The notes: generated from the sequence alone by a model not told the origin. 7,717 bases of DNA from Oxalobacteraceae bacterium (GCA_947446335.1 CANFGA010000130.1:1-7717); one strand, 5' to 3'. Positions 1 through 6,750 are shown, numbered from the stretch's first letter. Made by a program: numbers and translations.

Positions 1-184
1 GGATGATCCACAGCTGGGCGCCATTGACACCGCATTTTTTTTCTATCCAGCTCGAATGGCGCTGCGCCGAGCGGATCACGATCCGCAATTTTTTCAGGAT
101 GGACGCGCGGTGTGCATCGGCGCCCGGCGCATCGGCGCCCGGCGTGTCGTCGCCCGGCTGCGCGCTTGCGGTTTCTATGGACAT
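1..184 (-). CDS. MarR-family transcriptional regulator, N-terminal part (runs off left edge)
   Basis: Reading leftward from the ATG at 184-182 gives 61 residues with no stop before the window edge, so the gene is partial. A good ribosome binding site (GGAG at 194-191, 6 bases from the ATG) supports this start. Residues 1-26 are a low-complexity Pro/Gly/Asp/Ala tail (PGDDT, PGADA, PGADA). From about residue 29 the sequence becomes the first helix of a MarR-type protein: LKKLRIVIRSAQRHSSWIEK, followed by CGVNGAQLW. The 'QRHS-WIEK-CGV-GAQLW' pattern is what I know from betaproteobacterial MarR regulators. The DNA-binding wing lies outside the window, so ligand and targets cannot be read. It is divergent from modA, and a palindrome at 221-231 may be its own operator. 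A link to molybdate is only suggested by position. Confidence 0.8.
   Translation of the reverse strand, partial: MSIETASAQPGDDTPGADAPGADAHRASILKKLRIVIRSAQRHSSWIEKKCGVNGAQLWII
114..158. repeat. Three tandem 15-bp repeats inside the MarR N-terminal tail
   Basis: The 15-mer GCATCGGCGCCCGGC occurs at 114-128 and exactly again at 129-143; a third copy at 144-158 has three changes. The unit is five codons long, so on the minus strand it encodes a repeated pentapeptide of the PGADA type. Copy number could change without breaking the frame. Confidence 0.9.
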
Positions 185-220
185 TGAAAACTCCAGATGT
201 GCGGGATGGTATTGATGCGT

Positions 221-231
221 ATTGTAACAAT
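221..231. promoter_or_regulatory. Candidate MarR operator overlapping the regulator's -10 box
   Basis: ATTGTAACAAT is a perfect 5-1-5 inverted repeat. On the minus strand, TACAAT (226-221) is a five-of-six match to a -10 box, about 37 bases upstream of the MarR start codon. Short AT-rich palindromes over their own promoters are usual MarR-family targets. I see no convincing -35 hexamer, and which protein binds here is inferred. Confidence 0.4.
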
Positions 232-265
232 GTCGCAGACCAGGGCGGCGAAACCGAAGACGTAC

Positions 266-293
266 ATCGTTATATAATCGCGTATATGACGGA
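266..293. promoter_or_regulatory. Candidate ModE box with the mod operon -10 (TATAAT) inside it
   Basis: The left half ATCGTTATATA (266-276) fits the E. coli ModE half-site ATCGnTATATA at every defined position. After a 6-base spacer, the right half TATATGACGGA (283-293) matches 8 of 11 positions of TATATAACGAT. The inner 24 bases (268-291) are a palindrome with 9 of 12 paired positions. A perfect TATAAT at 273-278 lies within the site and is correctly oriented for modA, with a predicted RNA start near 284-286. The -35 is poor. Repression by Mo-loaded ModE would block the polymerase directly. The consensus is recalled from the E. coli modA operator. Confidence 0.75.
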
Positions 294-324
294 TTGGCCG
301 GCATGTGTTTGGCAAGGATCGATG

Positions 325-1077
325 ATGCGCTACACCGCAGTTTGCAAATGGATGGTCACGGCCTTGCTGGCGACGGCGGCCGCTTCTGCGCCAGCTGGCC
401 CGTTGCTGGTGTCGGCCGCATCGAGCCTGACGCAAGCGTTCAGGGAAGTGGCTGTCAGCTATCAGGCGCGCCATCCCGATGTCGAGGTGGCGCTCAATTT
501 TGCCGCTTCGGGTGTATTGTTGCAGCAACTCGACAAGGGCGCGCCGGTCGACGTGTTGGCCAGCGCCGACCAGCACACGATGGACCTGGCGCAGCAGCGC
601 GGCTTGATCGGCGCGCGGCGCGACTTTGCGCGCAACAGCCTGGTCGTGATCGTGCCGCTGCGTAATCCTGGTGCGCCCGCCGTGACCGGCCTGGCCGATC
701 TGGCCAGACCCGAGATCACCCGCGTGGCGATCGGCAACCCGGCGATCGTGCCGGCCGGACGTTATGCGGCGCTGGCATTGCAGGCGGCCAAACTGGATCT
801 GCAGGCAAAAACGATACAGACCCAGAACGTGCGCCAGGCGCTCGATTATGTCGCGCGCGGTGAAGTCGATGCCGGCTTCGTTTATCGCACCGATGCCGCC
901 CTGATGCCAGGCAAGGTCAAGCTGGCGTTCGAGGTGATGCAAGGCGCTGCGATCCTGTATCCGATTGCGCCCAGCCAACGCAGCGCCAACGCCGTCGAGG
1001 CGGCGCGCTTCATCGATTTTCTCTTGTCCGATGCCGGCCAGGCGATCCTGGCCAGGCATGGCTTCCTGAAGCCCTGA
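325..1077 (+). CDS. modA: Molybdate ABC transporter, periplasmic substrate-binding protein
   Basis: ModA captures molybdate (and tungstate) in the periplasm and hands it to the ModB channel. The frame is open further upstream, but the ATG at 325 has AAGGA at 314-318 six bases away and gives a 250-residue protein with a normal signal peptide. The ATG at 322 is nearly equal; ATG 286 would fall on the predicted transcript start. Residues 1-24 are the signal peptide (basic start, Ala-rich core, ASA/APA cleavage region). Oxyanion-site motifs follow: SAASSL (Ser34), FAASGV (Ser62), AIGNPAIVPAGRYA (about 135-148), NVRQAL (about 168) and VYRTDA (Tyr187), in the same order as E. coli ModA. PVDVLASADQ is another family block. 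It ends LARHGFLKP, typical of the family. The stop is directly followed by modB. First gene of the operon. Confidence 0.97.
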   Translation: MRYTAVCKWMVTALLATAAASAPAGPLLVSAASSLTQAFREVAVSYQARHPDVEVALNFAASGVLLQQLDKGAPVDVLASADQHTMDLAQQRGLIGARRDFARNSLVVIVPLRNPGAPAVTGLADLARPEITRVAIGNPAIVPAGRYAALALQAAKLDLQAKTIQTQNVRQALDYVARGEVDAGFVYRTDAALMPGKVKLAFEVMQGAAILYPIAPSQRSANAVEAARFIDFLLSDAGQAILARHGFLKP

Positions 1078-1755
1078 ATGGATCTTCACTTTGCATGGAT
1101 CACGCTGGGCTTGTCGCTGAAAGTGGCATTCTGGGCCACGGCGCTGAACCTGGTGCTGGGCGTGGGCGTGGGCTTTTTGCTGGCGCGCGGGCGCTTTCCC
1201 GGGCGCGATCTGCTCGATACCGTGCTGACGTTGCCGATGGTGATGCCGCCCACGGTGCTCGGTTACTACCTGCTGGTGCTGTTCGGGCGCCAGGGTTGGC
1301 TGGGCGAATGGCTGCAAAGCCAGTTCGGCATCAACCTGATCTTCACTTGGCAGGGCGCCGTGATCGCCGCCGCGCTGGTGGCGTTTCCGCTGGTATTCAA
1401 GCCGGCGCGGGCCGCCTTCGAAGCGGTCGACGGCCAGCTCGAGCAGGCGGCGCGCGTGCTCGGCATTTCTGAGAGCGCGATTTTTTTCCGGGTCACGCTG
1501 CCGCTGGCTTGGCGCGGCATTCTGGCCGGCCTGTTGCTCGGTTTTGCGCGCGCGATGGGCGAGTTCGGCGCCACGCTGATGGTGGCCGGCAGCATTCCCG
1601 GCCAGACCCAGACCTTGTCGATCGCGATCTATGAAGCGGTCCAGGCCGGACAAGACGATAACGCCAACATGCTGGTATGGCTCACGTCGCTGGTCTGCAT
1701 CGTGGTCTTGCTGACCGCCACGCGCCTGGCGCCGGGCCGGATTGCGCATCGATGA
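1078..1755 (+). CDS. modB: Molybdate ABC transporter, permease subunit
   Basis: The 225-residue inner-membrane channel of the molybdate importer, working as a dimer with two ModC ATPases. Its ATG follows the modA stop with no base between, so translation is probably coupled. About five hydrophobic segments are visible (roughly 9-36, 48-70, 92-110, 146-168, 195-215). The coupling loop is clear: LEQAARVLGISESAIFF (121-137), then TLPLAWRGILAG and FARAMGEFGATLMVAG (about 157-171), the 'ARA-GEFG' block typical of ModB/CysT-type permeases. Family signatures LPMVMPPTVLGYYLL (52-66) and IPGQTQTLSIAIY (173-185) also match ModB. The length fits the family. The stop overlaps the modC start by four bases (ATGA, 1752-1755). 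Confidence 0.97.
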   Translation: MDLHFAWITLGLSLKVAFWATALNLVLGVGVGFLLARGRFPGRDLLDTVLTLPMVMPPTVLGYYLLVLFGRQGWLGEWLQSQFGINLIFTWQGAVIAAALVAFPLVFKPARAAFEAVDGQLEQAARVLGISESAIFFRVTLPLAWRGILAGLLLGFARAMGEFGATLMVAGSIPGQTQTLSIAIYEAVQAGQDDNANMLVWLTSLVCIVVLLTATRLAPGRIAHR

Positions 1756-2477
1756 CTTCTTCCCTTGCGCCGATGCAGCTCGAGATCGATATCGACACCA
1801 CCTTGCGCTCTGCCAGGCGCAGCTTTCGCTTGCGCCTGCAGTACGCATCGACCAGCCCGCGCATCGTGATTCTGGGGCCGTCGGGCGCCGGCAAGAGCTT
1901 GACGCTGAAGGCGATCGCCGGCTTGATGACGCCGGATCGCGGCCATGTGCGCCTGGCCGGGCGCACGCTGTTCGATACCACGGCCGGCATCAACCTGACG
2001 CCGCAGCAGCGCAATGTGGCTTATCTGTTCCAGGACTATGCGCTGTTTCCGCATTTGACGGTGCGCCAGAATGTCGGCTTCGCTTTGCTGCGCGGCTGGC
2101 GCAATCCTGGTCCTGAACAGCAGCATGCGGCAGTCGACCATTGGCTGCGCCAATTCGATTTGTTGCATCTGGCGCATCAGTTTCCGGATCAGATTTCGGG
2201 CGGCCAGCGCCAGCGCACGGCGCTGGCGCGCGCGCTGGCCGCCGAACCCGGTGCCTTGCTGCTCGATGAGCCATTCGCGGCGCTGGATCAGACTTTGCGC
2301 GTGACGCTGCGGCGCGAACTCGACCAGTTGCAGCAGAATCTGGCGCTGCCGATGATCCTGATCACGCATGATCCCGACGATGCGAGCTGGTTCGGCGGCG
2401 ATGTGCTGAACTTGCGCGATGGTCTGCGCGCTGGGCATGAAGATAATCAGGACGACAGCGCGGAGGGTGGCCGATGA
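1752..2477 (+). CDS. modC: Molybdate ABC transporter, ATP-binding protein (short form)
   Basis: The ATPase that powers ModB. I chose the ATG at 1752 because it forms an ATGA overlap with the modB stop; this gives 241 residues. All ABC motifs are intact: Walker A GPSGAGKS (42-49), Q-loop FQD (Gln94), signature ISGGQRQR (148-155), Walker B ALLLDEP (168-174), D-loop AALD (176-179) and switch His206 (ILITHD). So it should be catalytically competent. It is odd in length: E. coli ModC is about 350 residues because of a C-terminal Mop/TOBE molybdate-binding domain. Here the protein ends soon after the ATPase core with an acidic tail (HEDNQDDSAEGG). No frameshift is apparent, since modE begins in a 4-base overlap with its stop. 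Naming rests on the operon as well as the sequence. Confidence 0.94.
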   Translation: MTSSLAPMQLEIDIDTTLRSARRSFRLRLQYASTSPRIVILGPSGAGKSLTLKAIAGLMTPDRGHVRLAGRTLFDTTAGINLTPQQRNVAYLFQDYALFPHLTVRQNVGFALLRGWRNPGPEQQHAAVDHWLRQFDLLHLAHQFPDQISGGQRQRTALARALAAEPGALLLDEPFAALDQTLRVTLRRELDQLQQNLALPMILITHDPDDASWFGGDVLNLRDGLRAGHEDNQDDSAEGGR

Positions 2478-3280
2478 AAGAGGGGACGATCGCGCTCGAC
2501 GGCGCAGTCTGGCTGACCGCTGGCGGTGAAAAATTCGGCGGCGCCGACCGGGTCGCGCTGCTGCGCGCGATCGCGGCCTCGGGTTCGATCACGCAAGCGG
2601 CCAAGGCGCTGAAAATGAGCTACAAGGCGGCCTGGGACGCGGTCGATGCGATGAACAATCTGGCCGGCATGGCGCTGGTCGAAAGAACGACCGGCGGCAA
2701 GGGCGGCGGCGGCACGCGGCTGACATTGCGCGGCGCGCAACTGGTCGACAATTTCGAGCTGATCGCGCGCGCGCACCGCAGTTTTGTCGCGCAGTTGGCG
2801 CAACAGGCAGGCGGCAGCGCCGACGATTGGTTGTTGATAGGGAGAATGGGATTGAAGACGACGGCGCGCAACCAGTTCATGGGCCATGTCACGCAGGTCA
2901 AGCGCGGCACGGTGAACGACGAGATCGAACTGTCTGTGGCAGGCGGCCAGAAGATTGTGGCGATCGTCACGCACGAAAGCACCGATGGCCTCGACCTGGT
3001 GCCGGGCGCCCGTGCCTACGCCTTGATCAATGCCGCATCGATCATCGTCGTCACCGAGGGCGCCGGGGCCCGTTTTTCGGCACGCAACCAACTGGCCGGG
3101 CACATCGCGCGCCTGCAGACCGGCGCCGTCAACACCGAGGTCGTCATCGCGCTGCCGGGCGGCGCCACGATCGCTGCGATCGTCACCAATGACAGCAGCG
3201 CAGCACTCGATCTGGCGGTCGGCGTTGCCGCGAGCGCCATCTTCAAGGCCTCTTGCGTGATCCTCGGCGTCCCCGCGTAG
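2474..3280 (+). CDS. modE: Molybdate-responsive transcriptional regulator ModE
   Basis: A 268-residue cytoplasmic regulator that dimerises, binds molybdate and then binds ModE boxes. The start codon overlaps the modC stop (ATGA, 2474-2477), with a GGAGG-like site (GGAGGG, 2462-2467) upstream. Residues about 20-110 are the LysR-like winged helix-turn-helix: LLRAIAASGSITQAAKALKM, SYKAAWDAVDAMN, then a Gly-rich wing (RTTGGKGGGGTRLT, about 71-84). Two tandem Mop domains follow, about 127-193 (TTARNQFMGHV, INAASIIVV) and 199-265 (FSARNQLAGHI, FKASCVIL). Both start with the SARNQ-type molybdate motif. The length fits full-size ModE. In E. coli modE lies divergent from modABC; here it is the last gene of the operon, so repression at the 266-293 site would also limit its own synthesis. 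Confidence 0.96.
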   Translation: MKEGTIALDGAVWLTAGGEKFGGADRVALLRAIAASGSITQAAKALKMSYKAAWDAVDAMNNLAGMALVERTTGGKGGGGTRLTLRGAQLVDNFELIARAHRSFVAQLAQQAGGSADDWLLIGRMGLKTTARNQFMGHVTQVKRGTVNDEIELSVAGGQKIVAIVTHESTDGLDLVPGARAYALINAASIIVVTEGAGARFSARNQLAGHIARLQTGAVNTEVVIALPGGATIAAIVTNDSSAALDLAVGVAASAIFKASCVILGVPA

Positions 3281-3350
3281 GTACCGACGTCATTACTTGA
3301 AAATCATCTGTTGTGGGCAGGAACCGACGCGGATGACGATCATTATTTTC

Positions 3351-3450
3351 TTTAAAGTTAATTTAATATTAATTAATTAATCCCAATTGAGACAATGGCG
3401 ATTTGAATAAATCTTATTTTTTGTTATATTAAAAAAATTAATTATTTGAT
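3351..3450. promoter_or_regulatory. AT-rich patch between modE and the zinc-ribbon gene
   Basis: Only 15 of these 100 bases are G or C, in a window that is otherwise strongly GC-rich. It includes a perfect 14-base palindrome ATTAATTAATTAAT (3368-3381) overlapping a 10-base one, TTAATATTAA (3363-3372). Such tracts can act as UP elements or as targets for H-NS/MvaT-like silencers. The preceding stretch, 3281-3350, holds only a repeated ACCGACG (3283-3289 and 3323-3329); I see no clear modE terminator there. Confidence 0.7.
3403..3430 (+). promoter_or_regulatory. Candidate sigma70 promoter of the zinc-ribbon gene
   Basis: TTGAAT (3403-3408) and TATATT (3425-3430) are separated by 16 bases, each a good match to the -35 and -10 consensus. 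Predicted RNA start is near 3437, leaving a leader of about 26 bases before the ATG at 3463. The AT-rich tract directly upstream could serve as an UP element. Confidence 0.6.
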
Positions 3451-3462
3451 TGAAGGATTGCC

Positions 3463-3654
3463 ATGAACGATCTTGTTCCACAAGAAAAGGGCCCGACCAG
3501 CGTCCCTGATCTGCGTGGCGCCAGGACCTGCCCGAAGTGCCTGTCGGCGCAGCGGACGCGCCGCATTCCGCGCCCGCTGTGGATGCGCATCTTTCCAAAC
3601 AGCATGAACATGGCCTGCGGTCAATGCGGCCATCGGTTCTGGCGCATCAGTTGA
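3463..3654 (+). CDS. Small double-CxxC protein, probable zinc ribbon, function unknown
   Basis: A 63-residue protein with strong expression signals: GAAGGA at 3452-3457, five bases before the ATG, and a good promoter upstream. Cys pairs CPKC (23-26) and CGQC (52-55), plus His57, make a four-cysteine zinc-binding ribbon likely. Between them lies a basic stretch (RTRRIPR) and a hydrophobic/aromatic section (PLWMRIF); the end is HRFWRIS. The first 20 residues look unstructured. No signal peptide is seen, so it is probably cytoplasmic. Small proteins of this layout are, from memory, common and multicopy in Oxalobacteraceae, with no known function. It is separated from modE by the AT-rich patch and converges on the receptor gene with a 22-base gap, so it is most likely transcribed alone. 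Confidence 0.75.
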   Translation: MNDLVPQEKGPTSVPDLRGARTCPKCLSAQRTRRIPRPLWMRIFPNSMNMACGQCGHRFWRIS

Positions 3655-3664
3655 CAGCAGACCT

Positions 3665-3685
3665 GCGCTGCGTCGATCACAGCGC
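3665..3685. terminator. Weak hairpin between convergent genes
   Basis: GCGCTG (3665-3670) and CAGCGC (3680-3685) pair perfectly around a 9-base loop. It sits exactly between the two convergent stop codons, so it could end transcription from both sides. There is no T-run on either side, so it is not a classical intrinsic terminator. Confidence 0.25.
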
Positions 3686-5749
3686 GCCGCGCACGCCGAC
3701 GAACAAACGCCGTCCCGGTGCCGGTTCGAAGAAGCGACCGTTGCCATCGTTGACGATGACCGACCCGGCATACTGCTGGTCGAACAGGTTATCGATGCGG
3801 CCATACAGGAACAGCTTGGCGCCGCCAGCCGTGAAGGCATAGCCGGCGCGCGCACCGACAAGCGCATAACCGGCTGCGGCATCGGCATTGACATCGTTGA
3901 CATAGACCCGGCTTTCGGTGCGCATGTCGAGTCCGGTGCTGAGCGCATCGCTGACTTGATATTGGACGTCGGCATACAGACTGTGCTCGGGCGCGCCGGG
4001 CAGGCGGTTGCCGGCGGCAATCGTGGCTCTTTGCGCATTCACGAAGGCGTTGCGAAAGCTCGCATCGAGCAAGGTATAGGCAGCGCGCGCACTCCACCGG
4101 TCCCATTTCGCTTGCCACGAGGCTTCGGCGCCGCGCCGGCGCACGCCGTCGACATTCTGGAACGTGGAACGGCCGTTGAGCGCGGTCGGCACGATTTCAT
4201 TGTCGCTGCGCGCATCGAACAGCGCCAGATCGATCGCATGGATGCCGTGCTTGATCTTCGCGCCCAGTTCGGCTTGCACGCTGGTCGATGGCCGCAAGCC
4301 CAGGTTCGGTCCCGGCGCGCCGCCCGGCTGGTACGCCGATTCGGCCAGCGTCGGGGTCTCGAAACCCTTGCCGATGTTGGTGTACAGGTTCACTTGATCG
4401 GTCACGGCCCAGACCAGCCCGGCGACCGGGCTGGTGTTCCTGTATTCGACGCTGCCGCTGTTCTGGCTGTCGGCGCTGTAGCGATCGTCGACCGCCAGCT
4501 TGACGGTGGAAGAGCGCACCCCGGCGGTGACGCGCCAGTCGCGCGCAAACGACCAGTCGGCCTGGGCGTAGATATCGCGGTTTCTGGCGCGGCTGATTTC
4601 ATCGCGGCGCAATGCGCCGTCGGTGCCGTTCATGTTGTCAAAGCCCTGGCGCTGTTCGCGCAAGTTGTCGGCTTCAAAGCCCAGCGTCCAGCTCAACGGC
4701 AAGCCATCGATGCGTGTCTTGTGGTGCCAGTTGACGCCGACGCCACCGTATTCGCGGTCCAGATCGATGACGCCGCCGGCGCTGCCTGCACCGCCCTCGA
4801 ACGCCAGCTTCTGGTTGACCTGGCGTGTGCCGCCATAAACCCTGGCGTTGATCGCATCCTGTTCACCCAGCCGGTGTTCGACGACGACGCCGACCTGGTT
4901 CTGGGCGATGTTCTTGCGCGTGTTGAATTTGATCGCGTTCGGGATCACCTGGCGCGGATTCTGTTCGAATTGGGCCCGCGTCAAGCCCAGCGGGTCCTGC
5001 GTCTCGGGCTGGTCGAACAGGTTGACCAGCGCCGTGATCTTGGTGTCGGATGATGGGCGCAGCACGACCTTGCCGGCGACCTGGGTGCGCTCGGCGGCGC
5101 TGTGGTCGCGATAGCCATCGGTCGAATAGCGCGACACATCTAACGTGGCGCCAACCACATCGGAGCCGCCGGCCAGCGAGGCGCCGATCTGGCGCTGGCC
5201 GTCGGAGCCGACGCCAAGCGTGGCCGTGCCGTGCAGCACGCCATCGCGCGGTGGTTCCTGGGTGAAGATCTGCACGACGCCGCCGGCCGAATTGCCGTAC
5301 AGCTGCGCCAGCGGGCCGCGCAGCACTTCGATGCGCGATGCTGCATTCAGGCTGGCCGTGGCCGCCTGGCCCTGGCCATCGGGCATCGTGGCTGGAATGC
5401 CATCGACCAGGATGCGCACGCCGCGCACGCCAAAGGTGGAGCGCGTGCCGAACCCGCGCACCGACACTTGCAAGTCCTGGGCGTAATTTTCGCGGTTCCT
5501 GACCTGGATGCCGGGTACGCTCGACAGCAGTTCGGACAGGTTGACCAGCGGCGAGCTCGCTTGAAACGGATCGACTTGCACCACGTCGATCGCGGCCGGC
5601 GCGTCGAAGCGCGATTGCTCGGCGCGGCTGGCGCTGACCACGACTTGCTGCGGCGCCGTTTGGGCATGGACTTGTGGCAATGACAGCGCCAGGACGGCGG
5701 CTGCGGTGATGCGTGTTTTCATGTTTTGATGTTTTTTCTGTTGCTTCAT
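3677..5749 (-). CDS. pqqU: TonB-dependent outer-membrane receptor, YncD/PqqU-like
   Basis: An outer-membrane beta-barrel importer gated by a plug and energised by TonB. From the ATG at 5722 the protein has 681 residues: signal peptide MKTRITAAAVLALSLPQVHA, TonB-box-like QQVVVSA (25-31), plug (about 37-155, with SVRGFGTRSTFGVRGVRILV and DGIPATMPDGQGQ), then the barrel (GYRDHS, GKGFETPTLAE, RIDNLFDQQYAGS, FFEPAPGRR). These blocks match E. coli YncD/PqqU closely as I remember it; PqqU is reported to import PQQ. I list the ATG at 5749 because it overlaps the upstream stop as ATGA, adding nine residues (MKQQKKHQN) and giving 690; the 5722 ATG has no visible Shine-Dalgarno. The last residue is Leu rather than the usual Phe. 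It is the third gene of a leftward operon. Receptor identity is firm; the PQQ substrate is inferred. Confidence 0.93.
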   Translation of the reverse strand: MKQQKKHQNMKTRITAAAVLALSLPQVHAQTAPQQVVVSASRAEQSRFDAPAAIDVVQVDPFQASSPLVNLSELLSSVPGIQVRNRENYAQDLQVSVRGFGTRSTFGVRGVRILVDGIPATMPDGQGQAATASLNAASRIEVLRGPLAQLYGNSAGGVVQIFTQEPPRDGVLHGTATLGVGSDGQRQIGASLAGGSDVVGATLDVSRYSTDGYRDHSAAERTQVAGKVVLRPSSDTKITALVNLFDQPETQDPLGLTRAQFEQNPRQVIPNAIKFNTRKNIAQNQVGVVVEHRLGEQDAINARVYGGTRQVNQKLAFEGGAGSAGGVIDLDREYGGVGVNWHHKTRIDGLPLSWTLGFEADNLREQRQGFDNMNGTDGALRRDEISRARNRDIYAQADWSFARDWRVTAGVRSSTVKLAVDDRYSADSQNSGSVEYRNTSPVAGLVWAVTDQVNLYTNIGKGFETPTLAESAYQPGGAPGPNLGLRPSTSVQAELGAKIKHGIHAIDLALFDARSDNEIVPTALNGRSTFQNVDGVRRRGAEASWQAKWDRWSARAAYTLLDASFRNAFVNAQRATIAAGNRLPGAPEHSLYADVQYQVSDALSTGLDMRTESRVYVNDVNADAAAGYALVGARAGYAFTAGGAKLFLYGRIDNLFDQQYAGSVIVNDGNGRFFEPAPGRRLFVGVRGAL

Positions 5750-6726
5750 TTGATCACTACGCCCCAAGGCAATTTGCCCACTGCAATATCGCGCAATTTT
5801 ACATTGTTGACCGTGTCGATGACCGAGACGGTGCCCGATCTGCCATTGGCCACATAGAGCTTGCTGCCGTCGGGCGTGAGCGCCATGTTCCACGAGCGCT
5901 TGCCGGTCGGCACGGTGGCGATGACCTTGTTGGTCGCGGTATCGATCACCGATACGTTCTCGTCGCCGCCGTTGGACGCATAGACCCGTGTGCCGTTCGG
6001 ATGGATGGCGATGCCGTTGACGCGCTTGCCGGCCTTGATCACCGCTGCCACATTGTAATTTTTGGTATTGATCACGTGGACTTCATCGGCATTTTCCGAC
6101 GCAACATAGGCGAAGCTGCCATCGGGCAAGAAGCCGATCCCGCGCGGGCGCTCGCCGACCTTCACTTGCGCCACTTGCTTGCGGGTGGCGAAATCGATCA
6201 CATCGATATCGCTGCCATTTTCGGCGCTGACGTAAATGCTGGCGCCGTCCGGAGAAAACACCGCATGCTCGGGATTCTGGCCCTTGACCTTGACCTTGAA
6301 CGCCAGCGTATTGGTGCTGGCGTCACAGATCGCGATCTCGTTGTGTTCTTCGATCGCGGCCACCACCCAGCGTCCATCGGGCGAGATTTCCACTCCTTCG
6401 GGCGAAGCGCCCAGCGCGATCGTGCCAGCCATCTTGCGCTCGCGCAAATCGATCAATTGCAAGGTGCCGTGCAGCTTGTCGCTGACATACGCCCAATGGC
6501 TGTCATTGCCGACGGCCAGACCGCGCGGCTTGTCGCCGGCCGGGATCTCGGCGATCACCTGATCGGTGCTGGTATCGATGATCGAAATGGTGCTCGATCC
6601 TTCATTGGGCACATACGCCAGCGGCGCGGCAACGGCCGCCGCGGCAACGGCCGGCGCCGCGATGGCCAGCGCGGGCAGGGTGGCGGCGATCATTGCCGCT
6701 GCACAAAGTTTGGACAGGTTCAACAT
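5746..6726 (-). CDS. yncE: Periplasmic seven-bladed YVTN beta-propeller protein, YncE-like
   Basis: A 326-residue secreted propeller. GGAG (6735-6732) lies five bases before the ATG. The N-terminus is a Sec signal (MLNLSKLCAAAMIAATLPAL) followed by an Ala-rich linker, giving several AxA-type cleavage options between about 22 and 35. Seven repeats of about 42 residues then run to the end, each of the form 'YV-N...-VIDT-T--V-A-I-VG--P-G-A--PDG': they begin near AYVPNEG, AYVSDKL, VVAAIEE, IYVSAEN, AYVASEN, VYASNGG and LYVANGR. It ends GKLPWGVVIK. The layout fits E. coli YncE, which lies beside yncD, and also resembles the YVTN proteins associated with PQQ-dependent alcohol catabolism. No catalytic residues can be assigned; a periplasmic ligand-handling or partner role is inferred from the neighbours. 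The stop overlaps the receptor's upstream ATG. Confidence 0.93.
   Translation of the reverse strand: MLNLSKLCAAAMIAATLPALAIAAPAVAAAAVAAPLAYVPNEGSSTISIIDTSTDQVIAEIPAGDKPRGLAVGNDSHWAYVSDKLHGTLQLIDLRERKMAGTIALGASPEGVEISPDGRWVVAAIEEHNEIAICDASTNTLAFKVKVKGQNPEHAVFSPDGASIYVSAENGSDIDVIDFATRKQVAQVKVGERPRGIGFLPDGSFAYVASENADEVHVINTKNYNVAAVIKAGKRVNGIAIHPNGTRVYASNGGDENVSVIDTATNKVIATVPTGKRSWNMALTPDGSKLYVANGRSGTVSVIDTVNNVKLRDIAVGKLPWGVVIK
6626..6653. repeat. Short direct repeat in the signal/linker region of the propeller gene
   Basis: GCGGCAACGGCCG occurs at 6626-6638 and 6641-6653, a 15-base period. On the minus strand it encodes the Ala/Val-rich linker (PAVAA, AAVAA) between the signal sequence and the first blade. 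It looks like a simple in-frame expansion. Confidence 0.7.
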
Positions 6727-6750
6727 GGAGACTCCGATTCTGTGATGTGG

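Noticed and set aside
175..1848. Long leftward open frame (557 codons) opposite modA-modB
   Set aside because: It is a GC-driven shadow of the mod genes: rich in Arg, Gln and His, with no recognisable domain, and it covers the divergent promoter region.
3288..3350. Terminator after modE from CGTCAT/ATGACG and GAAAAT/ATTTTC
   Set aside because: The arms are only 6 bases with loops of about 40 bases and no T-run, so it is too weak to call.
3956..5053. Rightward open frame of 365 codons opposite the receptor gene
   Set aside because: It is the antisense of a clearly identified TonB receptor, with no family motifs and no ribosome site seen.
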